From assembly GCA_033064195.1 (NCBI GenBank), contig JARBJD010000275.1, positions 36,512 through 100,511 of the forward strand: DNA of 64,000 bases. Direction: 5' to 3'. Positions 45,861 through 60,786 of the stretch are shown piece by piece (positions within the stretch are counted from its first letter, which is position 1; every line of letters begins with the position of its first letter). Source of the stretch: Blattamonas nauphoetae (Eukaryota > Preaxostyla > Oxymonadida). The position numbers were made by a program, and so were the translations under genes. The notes beneath the pieces were generated by a model. That model worked only from the letters and a program-made list of their open reading frames with translations. It had not been told where the DNA came from and searched no databases.

Positions 45861-46763
45861 TCAATCTTCTTTCTGGAAGATCATGGACCAATTAGCCCTT
45901 AGCTTTGTGATTTTGTTGAACAATCCGATTGTATTTCTGACCTCCAGGAAGAAGATGGAACATTCGAGGAGCAATGAGCCTATGATTTGTAGCATGCTTG
46001 GAAGGTATTGCTGAACATGTTCTCGCATACTTTGATTCACTGGAGTTGATTTCGCCATGAGAAGAACTAATAACGACTGTGTAAGGCGATACATCATAGT
46101 TGACAATCCAACCACGTTTTGTGGAATATAGATCACACAAAACAAAGTTTCTAAGGATGATTTCCAAATTTTATGTGGTGGAGAGAACACGAGGCATATT
46201 CGAGCAATGTTTGTGAGGAATGAAGAGAGGAGCATCCACTGGATGTATCGAACTGTTTGAGAGGAAATATTGAAAAGAGTGCATGTTCCAAGAACAAAAA
46301 TGTGAGCAAGATGTCGTGTGTCATCTTTCCACCAAGAAGCATTCACGAGGAATTGGTGTTTAAACCGTTTTTTGGCTAAAAAATAGCCGACACTGACCCA
46401 TGAGAAGACAGAAAGATTGAAAGACCAATCACAAACAAATTTACTCGAGTCTTCAACGATATTCCAAAATTGATCACATCTCGGGGTGTTGCACGAAGCA
46501 ATTGTTTTTGGTGAGAGGAGGGAAGAGAGTGGTGGTTTGAGAGAGTAATTCCGTTTCCAGGGCTGAACCTCGAAGAGATAAACAACTGAGGTATAAGCTA
46601 GATAAACGAATTCTCCCCAGAGATACGTTTGATACCCATTTAGGTTCAAGAGTGACGGTTTTTTCCGATTGGAGTGGGCCACGAACGAATACCATGTAAA
46701 TGTCAGTAAAGCCGATAAGGGAGCAAAGAACATTGTGACAAAATAAAGTTGCCATGACTCCAT
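45861..46763 (-). CDS. Multi-pass membrane protein, unrecognised
   Basis: An intronless frame of 300 residues from ATG 46763. About seven hydrophobic stretches are seen, from YFVTMFFAPLSALLTFTWYS near the N-terminus to MLQIIGSLLLECSIFFL near the C-terminus, with a Trp-rich loop between. No signal peptide separate from helix 1, and no motif I can name. The start lies 51 bp from that of the divergent PA28 gene. Confidence 0.6.
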   Translation of the reverse strand: MESWQLYFVTMFFAPLSALLTFTWYSFVAHSNRKKPSLLNLNGYQTYLWGEFVYLAYTSVVYLFEVQPWKRNYSLKPPLSSLLSPKTIASCNTPRCDQFWNIVEDSSKFVCDWSFNLSVFSWVSVGYFLAKKRFKHQFLVNASWWKDDTRHLAHIFVLGTCTLFNISSQTVRYIQWMLLSSFLTNIARICLVFSPPHKIWKSSLETLFCVIYIPQNVVGLSTMMYRLTQSLLVLLMAKSTPVNQSMREHVQQYLPSMLQIIGSLLLECSIFFLEVRNTIGLFNKITKLRANWSMIFQKED

Positions 46764-46813
46764 AGGTGGAATAGGCGTTCTCTATTTAACGGAACCATCT
46801 TTTTTTTCTTCCC

Positions 46814-47850
46814 ATGAGTAAACCGAAGGACAGGAGTACAAAATCTGGAGGAGGGCTCTCAAAGTCTGACACGCTCTCGAAACAACAGACCCCGGAACAG
46901 ATGTCTCTTTCACAGCTGTTAAAAGCGAAACCAGAAGATCTTGGTGACAGCCTCGTAAAACCTCTCAAAGGTATTTTTTGTTCGTTTAATGAGGGAAATC
47001 CTGTTTATGTTCTTTGTAGATGCTATTTTCCAGAATTCTGACAATCTACTGATGTCATATATCCCAGAAAAGATTCAGCTTTTCAGAACACTCCTCGACG
47101 AAGTAGCAGCTCTCACGACAGATCAAGTTAAACAAGCTGTTGTACTACCATCAATGGAAGAACTGAGGGCAGATCTTCGTGAGAGAAAAGTTGAATCGAA
47201 AAAGCTCATCAAAGAACGGAAGAAACTAATACAAGCAGCAAAAATTGAAGAATTGAAAGCGAAAGGAGAACCGGTGCCTACAGAAGAACAACTCAAAGAT
47301 GAGGAAGACGATGGTGATGAACCAGCTGATACTTCTCACGCCCCCAAGTTATTCGTTCAATCAAAATTACACATCCCTTGCAACACTGTTGTTGATCGCT
47401 TAATCAATATTTCGAGGCAAATCAAAGACGATATGAATAAAGCTTTGTTTGACCTTCGAATTTGGCTCCGATTGTCTATTCCATCTCTTCTCGGTATCAA
47501 CATTCTTAATTCATCATTCTTTCTCAGAGGGTGATAATCTCGGATCCGAAGTTGTCAGCGCACATGTTGATGCAGTGTCATATAACATTGACTGCGTCTC
47601 AAATCTCCTCAAGGATATGAGTTCGTATCATCTCGCGAGAATGAAGCTCCTCTGCCAAATCACAGAAGCTCCCTACAACGAAGATCTCAGATCTGCACTC
47701 ACTGCCATGGACGTAGAACAGTTCAACTCTCTCCGACAGACTCTCCCGAACGTTGTGAATGTCTTTGTTTCAACTTACGATGCGATTGGCAAAAATATTC
47801 GAAAAATCAAGATGCCACGGCTTGAAACAAAGCAACGCTGGCTCTATTAA
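46814..47850 (+). CDS. PSME3: PA28 (11S) proteasome activator, gamma type
   Basis: Three exons; the second intron is 34 bp, and a 49-bp first intron follows SLVKPLK. The four-helix PA28 fold is recognisable: FQNSDNLLMSYIPEKIQLF, a charged linker in place of the homolog-specific insert, VDRLINISRQIKDDMNKALF, GDNLGSEVVSAHVDAV and IGKNIRKIKMPRLETKQRWLY at the C-terminus, whose tail opens the 20S gate. The protein has about 300 residues, slightly longer than human PA28-gamma (254). It forms heptamers that open the 20S proteasome, usually in the nucleus. Confidence 0.88.
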
Positions 47851-48029
47851 CACTTCATGAATGATTCATTATTCAATTGGTTGAGGTTTGGAATGCAAGA
47901 AGTGTGACTTGTCAGTCCAGCAGTGATTCGTCCTTTGTCATTGTCCAGGATTCAGCGAGGTACTGGTTCGAACCAATCCTTGACTTTTGGGATGGAAAAA
48001 CCCGAGCGAGTTGCTCCAGAATGTGTACT

Positions 48030-50605
48030 TCATTGTTCATGTTCACTGTCCTCCTCCTCTTCTTCACCTTCCACCACTTCAACTTGATCAGCAAGGTCAT
48101 TGTCTTCGCTATCGTCCTCCTCGTCCTCTTCATTTTCATCAACAATAAATCCATCAGCTTCCACTTCCTCAATGCCTTCATCTTCATCATCAAAGTCACT
48201 GTCCTCGAGCGGTTCTTCTGTTCGTAATCGCCCCTTTGGGTCATCCTCGCTGCTATCTGCTTTAAAAGGCTGTTTTCCTAGATATTTTGCCTGTCTCTCA
48301 AATTCCCTCATCCCTTCATCAAGAGCTCCTCCTCGTTGAAACTGTGTTTTGTATTCGTCATCCAACAACAACGTATCATCGTCTTCAGCGCCATCCTCCT
48401 CTTCGTTGGTATCTTCGGATCCCAATTCTTCTCCTTCTTCTTCTTCATCTGCATCATCATCACTTGAATCGTCTGTTTCAAAGCGCAATCGAAAGCCATG
48501 TCTGATTTCTTGTCTGGCTTTCACAGCAATGTCAGAGTACTGTGGAAACTCAAGGGCATCGATAAAGAGATGTGTTCTCTCACGGTTCAGGATTATTGCA
48601 GTGCCCTCAAACCCGACTGTGCTCTTTTCACAGCGAGCCTTTTGTGCAGCTCGCCGAAATGATTGTGTGAACGGACTGAGCAAGTAGAAATGAAAAATGG
48701 GCAAACGTTCTCCCTCCAACAGCATAGCTGCGTGGGCATGAAGCGACAACGAGAAGTTTTTCAGAGATATGAGGATGCGGAACTGCAACGATCAGTGGTT
48801 TTGGATCAAAGATGGGAGAATCTGGAGAAACATGATCAAAGTGAAAGGAAACGTTCTCCACGCTTCGTCGGGGTGTTCTCCTCGAAAATATCAAGAAGAA
48901 AATGTGATAACGACACAATGCCGTTCAATGTTTGCAGGTGGTTGAAATGTGTGATTCCAATGGATGGATTGAGAGTGACATGACGAAGCGATGATGTGAT
49001 CAGTTTCTGGGAGAGGATGAACATTCAAAAGGCAGACCTTGCTCCTCAGGATAGACTTCCCTGTCTCGATCACTGTTTGCTGGATGAGCTTATATTGTTT
49101 AATTCCTTCTTCAACAAGTTTGTCGCCATTTCTGGAGAAGTTATGAGAGAAGAAGATCACACTCACTCAGAGCATCGAGCGCTCTGAAAAACGATTTCCT
49201 CCATTCAAGATTGAGATGTTCTTCCTGAGAATTCTGGTCTCCTGAAGATGAAGCCTTTGACTTCCGATTGTCCTCCCAAGTCCCGTCAAGCAAGCCCATC
49301 AGGGAATACACGTAGTCGCTTGCAGAGTAGTGTTTGGCTGCCTTTTTCTTTCTGACGGCTGTCTCGACTGGGTAGAGTTTGTACTTCCGCCGAACCTCCA
49401 CGCGGATTTGTTCCTCTGTCTTTGACCGGGACAACTGACGAATCTCTTGAGGAGGAAGCTTGCTCTTGAAAGAAGATTCGCCATCGTCCTGGGCGAAGAA
49501 AAAAGTGTCGACAGAAATTTTGTTGCGTTCAGGCATGTCGCGGAAATCCTTATCAGCTTCTAAGAGCGGAACTCCAATTGCAGCAATTAATGATTTTGCT
49601 GCGGTCTGGTTGTAATCAGCCCATGTGTGGAGGTTGGCAGCGACTTTATGAGTGTGTTGGATTGATTCAGAGAGGGACCAATGTCGGTAAAGGGTGAGTG
49701 GATAGTCGAAGATGGGGATAATGCCATCAATGTCATGAGAACTATGTGAAAGAGTCACAGGGGTCAGCAATTCGATGCTGTTAAATGTGTTCAATCGTTG
49801 GATTTCTGGTCGAAGATCTAAATGCATGACAAATGATCGGAAATGAAAAAGGAGAGAGAAATTGATGGAAGAAGTTGTATACCTTTGAAGAGTGTTGAAT
49901 ACTCTGTCTCGTCGATACGTTGTCTGAGCATTGAATACGTCAATCCAACGATTCCTGCCCAGAGGGTATCATTACGATCCATATCAAGTTCGTTTGCCAA
50001 AGTGTGAAGAATGTGTGCAGATGGTATTCCATGGAAAGAAAATTCGTAGTACTTCTGTTTTGCTTCTTCTGTTACCGTCTCATTTTGGGTGAGAGTTTCG
50101 AGCGCTTCCTGTCCAGATCCATCATCAACAATCAAGAGAGATTGACTCTCCGCGAATGCATTTTCCAGCCGAAATGGTCGATTACTATCGATAATGACAA
50201 GAAGTCGATCTTGGATGAGGTGATTCATCCTCTTCTCCAAGTTGATAGTGTTTCCGCAGTTGAGAAGAATAACAACACCATATGGGGATTCTGGGGTCAG
50301 AAGAGTGGCCATACTCTCGAGTAGTTGTGTTCTCCCATCAACAGGGGCGATAAAATGCTGAATATTTTTGGTTCTTAGAATGACCTAAAATCAAGAGATG
50401 CAATTTTTTGTGGAGGACAAAAAGAGAGAAAATGAATTTAAGAGATGTGTAAGATAAGATGAATGACGCATACCGAAAGAATATAGCACGAACAGACAGA
50501 ATCAACATCGAGTGATGAGAAGAGTGCAACTTGTTTGCCAAACTGAGTCTTCTCTTCAATTCTTCCAAAAAGATCATATCGCAAGTTTGCAAGATGAATA
50601 ATCAT
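48030..50605 (-). CDS. CDC45: CDC45 replication factor with acidic C-terminal tail
   Basis: ATG 50605 (MIIHLANLRYDLFGRIEE) leads to the DHH-like FSSLDVDSVCSCYIL, then after an intron PYGVVILLNCGNT, VIIDSNRP and IVDDGSG. Later exons have the WADYNQTAAKSLIAAIGVPL helicase-binding region and AAQKARCEKSTVGFEG near the end of the normal protein. About 150 residues of mostly Asp/Glu sequence follow (48030-48480), ending DSEHEQ. In most CDC45 proteins the acidic segment is internal, so a C-terminal tail is unusual. CDC45 joins MCM2-7 and GINS as the replicative helicase. The coding start is 115 bp from that of TAF6. Confidence 0.9.
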
Positions 50606-50719
50606 CTACGGGTTCAAGTACCTCTTCTGACTTGAAAGATGACAACTCAAATTAGAACCATAAAATATTCCAAGAAAGAACATTCAATCGGTTACTGCTT
50701 CTCCTTTCAGGCAATACAC

Positions 50720-52447
50720 ATGTTCACGTCGTTTTCACAAGTCGTTGCTCAATCTCTCAGTCTCAACGTCACTGAAGGAGCCTCAAACTCTTTATCAATC
50801 TACTCAGAATTAGAGCTGAGATCTGTGATTCAAGATGCTGCCCTCTTCATGAGAAGAGCAAAACGAACCGTTCTTCTCCCTGAAGATATAAATGCAGCAT
50901 TGCAAGCACAAAATAAACAAGTTTTCATCTTTCTCATCATTCACCAGCTATTTCCGAACTGTTGCGCTTTAATCGTCTTTCATGATACTTTTTCCAGTCT
51001 ATCTTTGGATATGAACACATTGAACCGCCCCAATACAAAAATGTAATTGGAATGCCTGACCTTCACTTTACAGATGATGAAATTATAGACCTTGATACTG
51101 TTTGCGTTTTAATAATGTCACGCCTATTTTCAGATTATCGATGCTCCACTCCCACCAGTTCCTCATCCACCATCGTTTACAGCGCACTGGCTTGCAGTCA
51201 AAGGCATCCAACCACTAATTCCACAAAATCCAGTTCCTCCTCAAGTGAAGGAAGAACTTCTTGCCTCATTTCCAGACTTGATGGGAATGCGGGACCAGGC
51301 TCAGGAACTTAGGCCCTATACTGAGAGCACGACGGAGCAACAGCCCTCCAACGAAAATAACAATAATAACGGTCCCAACGACCAAATACTACCACCCGCT
51401 CGTCACGATTATTCAATTGAGGCTAATTTGTACTTCACAAAAGTTGCTTATATCATTATGCATCCCATTGAAGACTATTCTCAACCTCCAGAAACACCTG
51501 GAATCGAACCGTCTGCCGGAGACTTATACCAACAAGAACTTGAAGCTGTGTACACTTCATTGTCAAACGATGCCGGGTTGCAGCAATTGGTTCCATACTT
51601 TGCACAATTTGTCGCACAAGAAACAAACAATAATATTTCATCAATTTCTATCTTGTACTCACTTATGAGGTTGGTCAATGCACTGTTCAGGTCTCCTCAT
51701 CTAGATCTCGTTCCTTATTGTCATATTTTGATCCCTCCTGTTCTCACGTGTACAATCGGGAATCAACTTGGATCTGAAACAACACCTCAATTTATCTCCG
51801 GTGCATATCACACAACGCTGCTTCGACCAGCTCCTATCCAGCCCTTGGAAGACCGAGATCTTAACTCCATCGCAACACCATCCTTTTCACCTCTGAACCG
51901 AACTTCCACACCTGTCCAACTCACACAAAATGATCTTCGACAATATTGTGCTATTCTTCTCTCAACAATCTGCACAAAACTCTCCATTGCTCTCACCACA
52001 TTTGAGCCACGCCTGGTTCAGACATATCTTTCTTGTTTGATGGATCCAACACGCTCGTTGGCCTCTCACTTCGGCTGTGTCGTTGGGATCACGGCATTGG
52101 GTCCGCATGTCTTCCAAAGCGTATTCCTGGCACATATTCCCGACTACCTCAAATGGTGTCGTCCTTTACTCTTCTCTGAAGATCAACAACAACGAGCAGA
52201 TGTGGACACAGTTGTCAATGCGATCTGTGAAGGGTTGCAGAAGCTATGCCGACATCCACATTACTTCCCAGTCTTTCCTGTCCAAAACGTTGGAGGGAAT
52301 CTTGCTCCTATTCCGGAGCCTCTCTCACTCCCAACAGACACACAGGGCAGAATCGCATTTATTGTCCCCTTTTTTGCTCTGTATGACTCAATCGGTGAAC
52401 GAACACTGGATTATTTTCCAGAACTCCTTGAATCATTCAACACTTGA
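50720..52447 (+). CDS. TAF6: TAF6, TFIID subunit
   Basis: ATG 50720 (MFTSFSQVVAQSLSLNVTEG) starts the histone fold, which continues with AALFMRRAKRTVLLPEDINA. After introns at about 50922-51002 and a 34-bp one (ending 51134), the exon reads IIDAPLPPVPHPP and LAVKGIQPLIPQNP, the diagnostic TAF6 linker. The C-terminal HEAT domain includes YLSCLMDPTRSLASHFGCVV. An upstream in-frame ATG at 50639 is possible but would add an odd extension. TAF6 pairs with TAF9 in TFIID and SAGA-type complexes. Confidence 0.9.
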
Positions 52448-52509
52448 TCAAATAGTTTTCCGAAAAATGTCCTGTCTCTTTCTAATGTGAAATGTTCAAA
52501 GAAAAATGA

Positions 52510-55500
52510 TTATAATTCATCCATGAGTTCCAGATCGTCATGAAAGATTAATTGCTCGGCGGAGTGTTTCATGAATTCTCTCTTCATTTCCTCCTCTTTG
52601 CGAAGATCGTGAAGAACATCCAAGTGACCACTTCCAACCATAGGATTGTGTCCAAGGACAATGGCCGCTGACGGTGAATAGATGCTGTCTGTCTCCTTAT
52701 GCAATGAGGAGTTGGCGATGAAGTTGAGAGTAGTTTCGAAAGTCATTCGAAGGAGAGGAGATGGGTTTGTGGCAAATCCATTTCTGCTGAAAGGACGATA
52801 TCCTCCTTCGAATGTGATCCAATCAGCAACAAGTGACAAGTGCCGGCGATCAACAGCAATTCCGTACGCGGAGAAGACACCATTCACCTCGTTGATGACC
52901 GCGGCATGGGCTGCTTCGACACCGTACGAACAAAGGATGTCGTAGATGGAGTTACACTGGATCTTGTTCAGGTCTATGACGCGTGCGTATGGCAGAAGAG
53001 CGGAGATGTTGACTCCTTCTGTTGTGATCGTGATATCCTGTGTTGGGATCGTCTGGTCATCGGTGATATCACTGACATTCAAATAATCCTTGACACTTAT
53101 CAAGCATTTGTTGATACCTTTCACTCCTCCAATTCTGACTGTTCGGGTCACTTTTTCAATGAGAGCAGGGAGCATAATTCGGGTTGAAACCACCGGGAGA
53201 GTGATTGTGATGGTGTACACCTGATCTTCATCGTCGCTGTCGTCTGATGAATCCGAATCATCTGAAGAGTTGGAGCTGTCTGCCTCCGAATCATCATCAT
53301 CTACAAGCATTCGTCCCTTCCCTGCCTTTGGTTGTTCGTTATCACTTTGGTTGTCATCTACATTAATGGGATCGTCTTCATCATCTTCATACGCAGAATG
53401 AACTTTTCCTCTCTGTTTCGCGCTTTCCTCATCGAATTCATCTTCTTCATCCGCATCTTTCTGGTCGTCTTCATCGACAACATCGTCAACATGCGCTTTT
53501 GACTCTTTCTCTTCTTCTTCTCCAGATCGTCCAGCTCTCATTTCATCTGCTTTGTCCTCGGAGATCATTGCTTTTTCCATCTGCTTCGCTTTCAACTCGC
53601 GATGGAGATGGACAAGGATCGCTCGTCTGAAACGATCAGTAACTGCTTCTTTGAGTTCGGCTTTGCTTAATCCAAACTTCTCCTTGATAGATTGTATGGA
53701 GAGTGGAGTAATTGTCAAAACAATGCGGCGGAGAGCGTTCGGGTACAGTTCTCCTGTTCCCCTTCCTCCATTTTCTTCATCTTCGGGAATGATGTCTTCT
53801 TCGATCGCGATTTCTTTCAAAAGTTGATTCAGTGTAATCCGGTTGAATCGTTTCGCAAATTTCTTGGCATCCCGAAGTGTTTTTCCATCCCGGAGCTTCA
53901 GTGTCATCATGGGAGTTTGGATATTGACTGATGCGGTCATCAATATTTCACGAAGACGAGGAATACCCAATGTGACGTTCACGTCACCATGACCTGCAAG
54001 ATGAAACGTGTTTAGCGTCATCTGTGTTGATGGTTCGCCAATTGACTGTCCGGCAACGATACCAACTGCATCTTGAGGGGTGATTAGAGAATGCATGTAC
54101 TGTTTGAGACAGAGCCGAACAAATTGTGATTTCTTGAGTCCTGCGCTATTTTGCTCTTGGTTTTGAAGGAGATGGTGATCATATGAGCATCTGGTGAGAA
54201 TGTCCTTGAAATCATCGAGTTCGGTGGTTTCTTTACTTTGTGGTTCATCTGGCGTGAGGAGATTGTCTGGATTGTTGTGAGCATATGTCAGGACTTTATT
54301 CAGATACTGTTCGCTCACACTCCCAAGATGTGTAAAAGGTGAGAAATGGTTGAGTACTGGTTCATCAGATGGACCAGGGAGATCAAGATGTTGGAGTTGT
54401 TCCGCAAGGACATCTGGTGTGAGGTACAGAACACGATCGATATGGCTCATGGCAGGTACAGGGTGAGAGCCAAGGGAGGTGAAATCAACTGTTTCTGATA
54501 ATTGTCGCTCCTTAATATGTTGATTGGCCCGGTCCTCTTCGTTAATTTTCTCCTGGAGCACGTTGGCGTTCATTGCGTACAGTTTGAATTGACTGAGCAT
54601 CTGCGATGCCATAACATCAACACCGTCTTCTCCATACATGAACTGTACGATTGATCCATCACATCCATCTCGAACTGTCCCATCATGTTCGACTTTGAGT
54701 GATTCCATTCCTTTGATCACACATCTCTGGAGATATCCAGAACGAGAAGTCTTGACAGCTGTATCAATTAAACCTTCTCGACCAGCCATAGCATGGAAAA
54801 AGTACTCCGGAGGGCGAAGACCAGTCAAGAAGCGATCTGCAACAAATCCTCCTGCTCTTGCCAATGTTGAGTATGGCGTGAAGCATGGGAGAGAGCGACC
54901 AGCTGACGAGAGTGGTACTCTCTTACCTTCCAGTTCTTGTTGTCCCAAGAGACACGAGATTTGTGAGAAGTTCACCTGTGATCCTTTAGCACCAGACACC
55001 GTCATCAGAGCTAGTTGGTTCTCTGGGAATGGGAGCTGTTGCCCATCTGGAAGACAGAATCCGATGGTTGAAGAGGTAACCTTGTGTAGAGAGTTCTTGA
55101 CAAGTCCATCTAGCTTGGCAATTTGTTGCGGAGTTCGAAGAAGAGTCGACATGAGTGTTTGGAATCGCTCTGGGTATGCAAGATGAGGAAGGAGCGAGAT
55201 GATCACTTTTGATGAGCCCTTCTTCTTTTCTTCGATAAGTTTGTCGTACTGTGCGAATCCCATCCAACCAAATTCCTCCTTCAGCTTGTCTTCCCCAATG
55301 AATTGATAATACGTTCTCCAGTTGTCCGTATCGGCTTTGCTCAGTTCCTCAGTTCGTTTTTTGTCCACACTTTGAATCAATCGCATGTCTTCAATTCCGC
55401 AACTGAACCCTGTTGTTGTTTGGATCAAAGATGTCAGAAGTCGGCCAATGGATGTCAAGATAGATCCTGTCGCGCGAGACCCATACAGTTCATGAATAGC

Positions 55501-58121
55501 GTGGATTAAACCGTTTGCAGACGCACCAAATTGCGACTTTTCCAAGACACCTGTCAAGAGATTGTTGTTGCGGATTGTGATGGTTCCTTCAAGAACGTTG
55601 GCGGGCCCCCACTGCTTTCCCTGAATCTTGCATGGAGAGACGAGGTTGAGTGGAGGTCGTCCTTGTGTGGTGAAATGAAGAAGGGCAGAGATGACCTGCT
55701 TTCCAGAATAGAGTGGTTTGGGTTTGAGAATTGCTGGTTTCATGAAAGTGAGAGATGGAATTGGGGTGTCGATTCCGTCGTCATTCATGCACGCTACATA
55801 GACGAGCTGCATCCATTCCTTTGGGGTGAAGAAAGAATCTTTTGCAGTCAGCATGACACCTGCCACAACGTGATCTTGAATTAACCCTCGGAGTGGTTTG
55901 CCGTTGGCTGGAGAACAATATTGGAAATCTGTCAGGGCGAGTGTATATCCTTCCGATCTTGCCAATTGTGATTGAGGGAAGTGGAGGTTCATCTCGTCCC
56001 CATCATAATCTGCATTGTAGGTGTTACAATTGGCATAATGAAGGCGGAGAGTTTTCTGACCATGCATGACACGTGCACGATGGGCCATCATTGAAGGTCG
56101 GTGGAGGGTCGGTTGACGATTCATGATCACCACATCTCCATTGATGAGATGTCGATAAACTCGACGTGGGTAGAAACCGACAGATGCGTCGTTGAAGACA
56201 CCACCTCCCTCGGCGAGTTTCCAATTGCCGTGGTGGCGGGAAGCTTGTTGGACAACAGTTGACGCTGTTGGTGTGGTGATTCCTTCATTGCTCAATCCAC
56301 CCAGTTGTTTCGCAATTTGTTTACGTTCTTCAGGATTCTTCTTGCGCAGATCAATATATCGCCCATGTGAATCTTCAACAGCAAGAGCGCCTGGATGTGT
56401 GTTGGGTCCATTCACAATCAACTCCTGCATTCTCTGAACATTGTGCGGGGTGATCAATTCCGGGAAGGATAGTCGTTTGGCAAACACTTCCGGAACTCCG
56501 ATTTCTGACGTGTCAAGAGCTGGGTCAGGGGAAATGACAGATCGTGCGCAATAATTGACTCGCTTCCCCATCATATTCATTCTGAAAAGGCCCTGTTTCT
56601 TTTCAAGAATCTGTTTGATTCCAACTGCCCCAGAATCATTCGAAAAATGTCCCATCTGCGATGATGCATATGAGGCATCGTAAAGAGTGTTGACACTAAT
56701 TTGTAGTTCGATTTGCATTTGAAGGATTGACTGTTCAACCTGCTTCATTGTCAGACTTCCATCTCGGTCCAATCCATTGTTTTCTTGCACAGATTTCTGG
56801 AATCGCTGGACAAGACCCACAATTTGTCCGTTTTGACGGATGATTTTTCCGAGTGTCACGTTCTGAGGATGTTCGTACAATTGTCCATTCAATTTGGATG
56901 GTAAACGGAATTTTGGCGGTGATACCAACATTTCAATAATAAAAAATGGATTTGATCGATTTGTTTGATTCGAAATATTGACGTCAAGGATCGTTCCAAG
57001 TTCCATCTCGACTGCATTGAGAGATGTCACATTTTTGGTCTTGTCGCCCCAAATATGCGTTAAAAACTGACTTTCTTTTTCCCACAATGAAGAAATATGA
57101 TGAAAGATTTGGTGGTGAGACATGTACACGAGATTTTTTGCCGTTCCAGGTTCTCGAAGATCTCCATCCGTATTGTAGTACTTTGATAAAAGTTCCCTAT
57201 TACGAGAAGTGATATCTTTCTAAACGATAGTAAAATGATCAATGTTCAGACCATTGTTTCATGATTAGCAGTATTTGTCTTCGTGTCAGCGTCGACAAGT
57301 TCTTCCGCTAATTCTGCAGGATCTTTGGAAATAACTGTCTTCTTCTTTCTCTGTGTAGCAATAAGACTGTGTTTATCCTTTGGTGGAACGATCTTGGAAC
57401 GAAATATCCTTGAATGATCGACTTGAGAGAGTTTTGGCGGAACACTTCAAAACGATGAAAAAATGAGTTGCAAACGCTCCACAATTCTCGCATTGTTTCG
57501 GTGCCTCACGGAAAAATGATGTAAGGAGCTGGTTTCGCTTTGCGTTGATATGTTGTGAATGAGAAGAAAGATCTGGATTGTGTGTGATGTTGGAATAGAG
57601 GTACGGATTGAATGATGAAAGTGGTTGATCTTCAAGGTGACCTGCTTCTACAAGCTGTCCTGCATCGAGTAATGCCATCATAGCGATCAATTTTTGCATC
57701 TGAAATGACGAAAAGAGGTGATCGATTTTTGTGGCTGATATTGTGACATACATATTCTCGACTGTATCGGAAATGATGACAACAAAAACATTTGGTTTTT
57801 AAAACTCGAAGCATTGTGGTGAACAGGAGGGGGTTGTACATTGGTGTACAGAGTTCAATATGGCCAAGATGACCAGGACACTGGTCAAATGATAATTTGC
57901 ATGTAGCACATCTAGAGAGGCGGAAGAAATATCGTTCATGATGAAGGGCCAAACGTTCCTTTGAGGTCAATAGGTCCGAAGTGAGGATCGTAGAGACCGT
58001 CATCGACTGGATGCTGGAGTGTGTCGAGAACATCTGGCTTGGTTATTCTGCGAACACTGACGGCTTTAACCTCTTCTGGTGAATAAAAGTCGAAGCCGAT
58101 TCCTTCTTGCTGAAGGATCAT
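52510..58121 (-). CDS. POLR1A: RNA polymerase I largest subunit
   Basis: ATG 58121 (MILQQEGIGFDFYSPEEVK). Short introns, including 43 bp at 57912-57954 and 32 bp at 57220-57251, precede one exon of about 1,530 codons. The zinc site CATCKLSFDQCPGHLGH, the LLxPPxxLRP-like MLVSPPKFRLPSKLNG, the MMGKRVNYCARSVISPDP block and the catalytic NADYDGDEMN (Tyr for the usual Phe) are clear. Pol I rather than II or III is shown by LLTGVLEKSQFG and GFSCGIEDM, the absence of a heptad CTD and a long acidic insert in the jaw (about 53230-53560). One junction near 57400-57480 is not resolved. It makes rRNA. Confidence 0.93.
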
Positions 58122-58171
58122 CGGAAAAACTATCCTGCGGGTGGATCCAGTTCCGGCCCATCGAATGAACG

Positions 58172-59389
<1,218 letters not shown>

Positions 59390-59474
59390 TCATCTTTCTT
59401 TTGCTTGTTTCATTTCACGATCTTCGTTTTATGTGTGTTTCCACACACAGATTTTGCTTGTGGGAATCAGATCG

Positions 59475-60770
59475 ATGACCTCAACCCACATCAGTAAACT
59501 CGATGATCTTCAAAAGAAAATCTTACTTGATTTAGCCAATGACAAGAATGAGCTTATGGAGACTTACCCACCCCCTAACGGCAAAACCGAATTCCAGAAT
59601 GACATCCAAGAACTCCTCTCGATTTCGGCTGTCAAAGCCATGAAAATTACAAATGAGTTTTTTGAGAATTATTGTATTTAACATTTGTTCGAATTATCTC
59701 TTCTAGACACAGAATATAAAGAAAGTACCTCACTTTGCTCATCTCTAACTCATTTTTCTTCTCTAGAGTTGCCCTTGTCAACGTCCAATAAGACATCAAC
59801 GCACCGCGATTCAGCTGCTGTCTATAGCCATCGTGACAATTTTGCTACTGAGACAATTAAAAAACTGGACAATGAATCATCACGAACCGTACTCCCACCT
59901 CCTGGCCTTTCTTCATCGTCACCACCCCAATCTGCGCCACGTTCAAACCACATTCAACCCAAAAACTATTCACAACCAACAAGTATTTATACGATTGTTC
60001 CTTGTTCAGAAAATATCGACAACACGATCTTGATGAAAGCCCGATTAAATAAAAGAGAAAAAAGGGAATTAAGGATCCCTGAACTTGATGATAGTTCCTA
60101 CTCGTCTATCGCTGTTGATCCCATCAGTGTCGATTGGAGATCGCCAAACAAAGTTGAAGTCCAAGTTGGACGAAAAGGTTCCTACACCATTGCACGGTGG
60201 GTGCAACCGCCTGCCCGTACGCTGTATCTTGGCCATGAACTCCAGCCTGGTAGTGTGTATTTCCTCGAAATGGGATTCCAAATCCAGAAAGTTGATGGAC
60301 GAATCCCGCCCAGTTCTTTAAAATGGAATATCGGAATCGAAGCGTTGCCACAGAGTGGCTCAGGATTCACAGGCAAACTGAACGAAGACTCACTTGCGAT
60401 TATCGGAATCGCCCCAAACCAAGCGAGGTATCAACAGAATGGGGCAGCCATGCACGACAATTCGAATACCACGACACAGGAGGAATGGCAGCAAATCTTC
60501 GGGGAATCCGGAACCAATTTGATAGAGTTTGTTGTGGCATTCGAACTCGATCTCACACAAGGTGACCGCATGAATACCCTTCGCATGTTCCAAACTGGGA
60601 GAGAACAACGAAAGTGCTTCATTCACCTTCCGAATGCAGCATACCGATTTAGCGTGCGAGCAGGTGAAACTGGAACTATCGTCATTGTCCGTCGGTTTGG
60701 AACACTGAAAAGACCGACACCAATGCAGAATCTCCTCTACTATGATTTCACGGAATGGAAACAAACGTAG
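59475..60770 (+). CDS. Hypothetical spliced protein with beta-rich C-terminus
   Basis: ATG 59475 (MTSTHISKLDDLQKKILLDL). A 33-bp intron (gtatttaac to cttctag) and probably a 42-bp one (gtacctca to ctctag) lead into a long last exon. The middle is Ser/Pro-rich linker. The last 230 residues alternate charged and aromatic strands (VEVQVGRKGSYTIARWVQPP, RFSVRAGETGTIVIVRRFGT) with Gly turns, suggesting a beta-sandwich. No catalytic motif or known family is recognised. It begins 86 bp past the TEX9-like gene. Confidence 0.6.
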
Positions 60771-60786
60771 TCGTGTTTTTGCTCAT

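Noticed and set aside
57912-57954. Apparent frameshift in POLR1A between FGPIDLK and the first zinc site
   Set aside because: Removing a 43-bp GT-AG intron restores DLKGTCATCKLSFDQCPGH exactly as the family requires.
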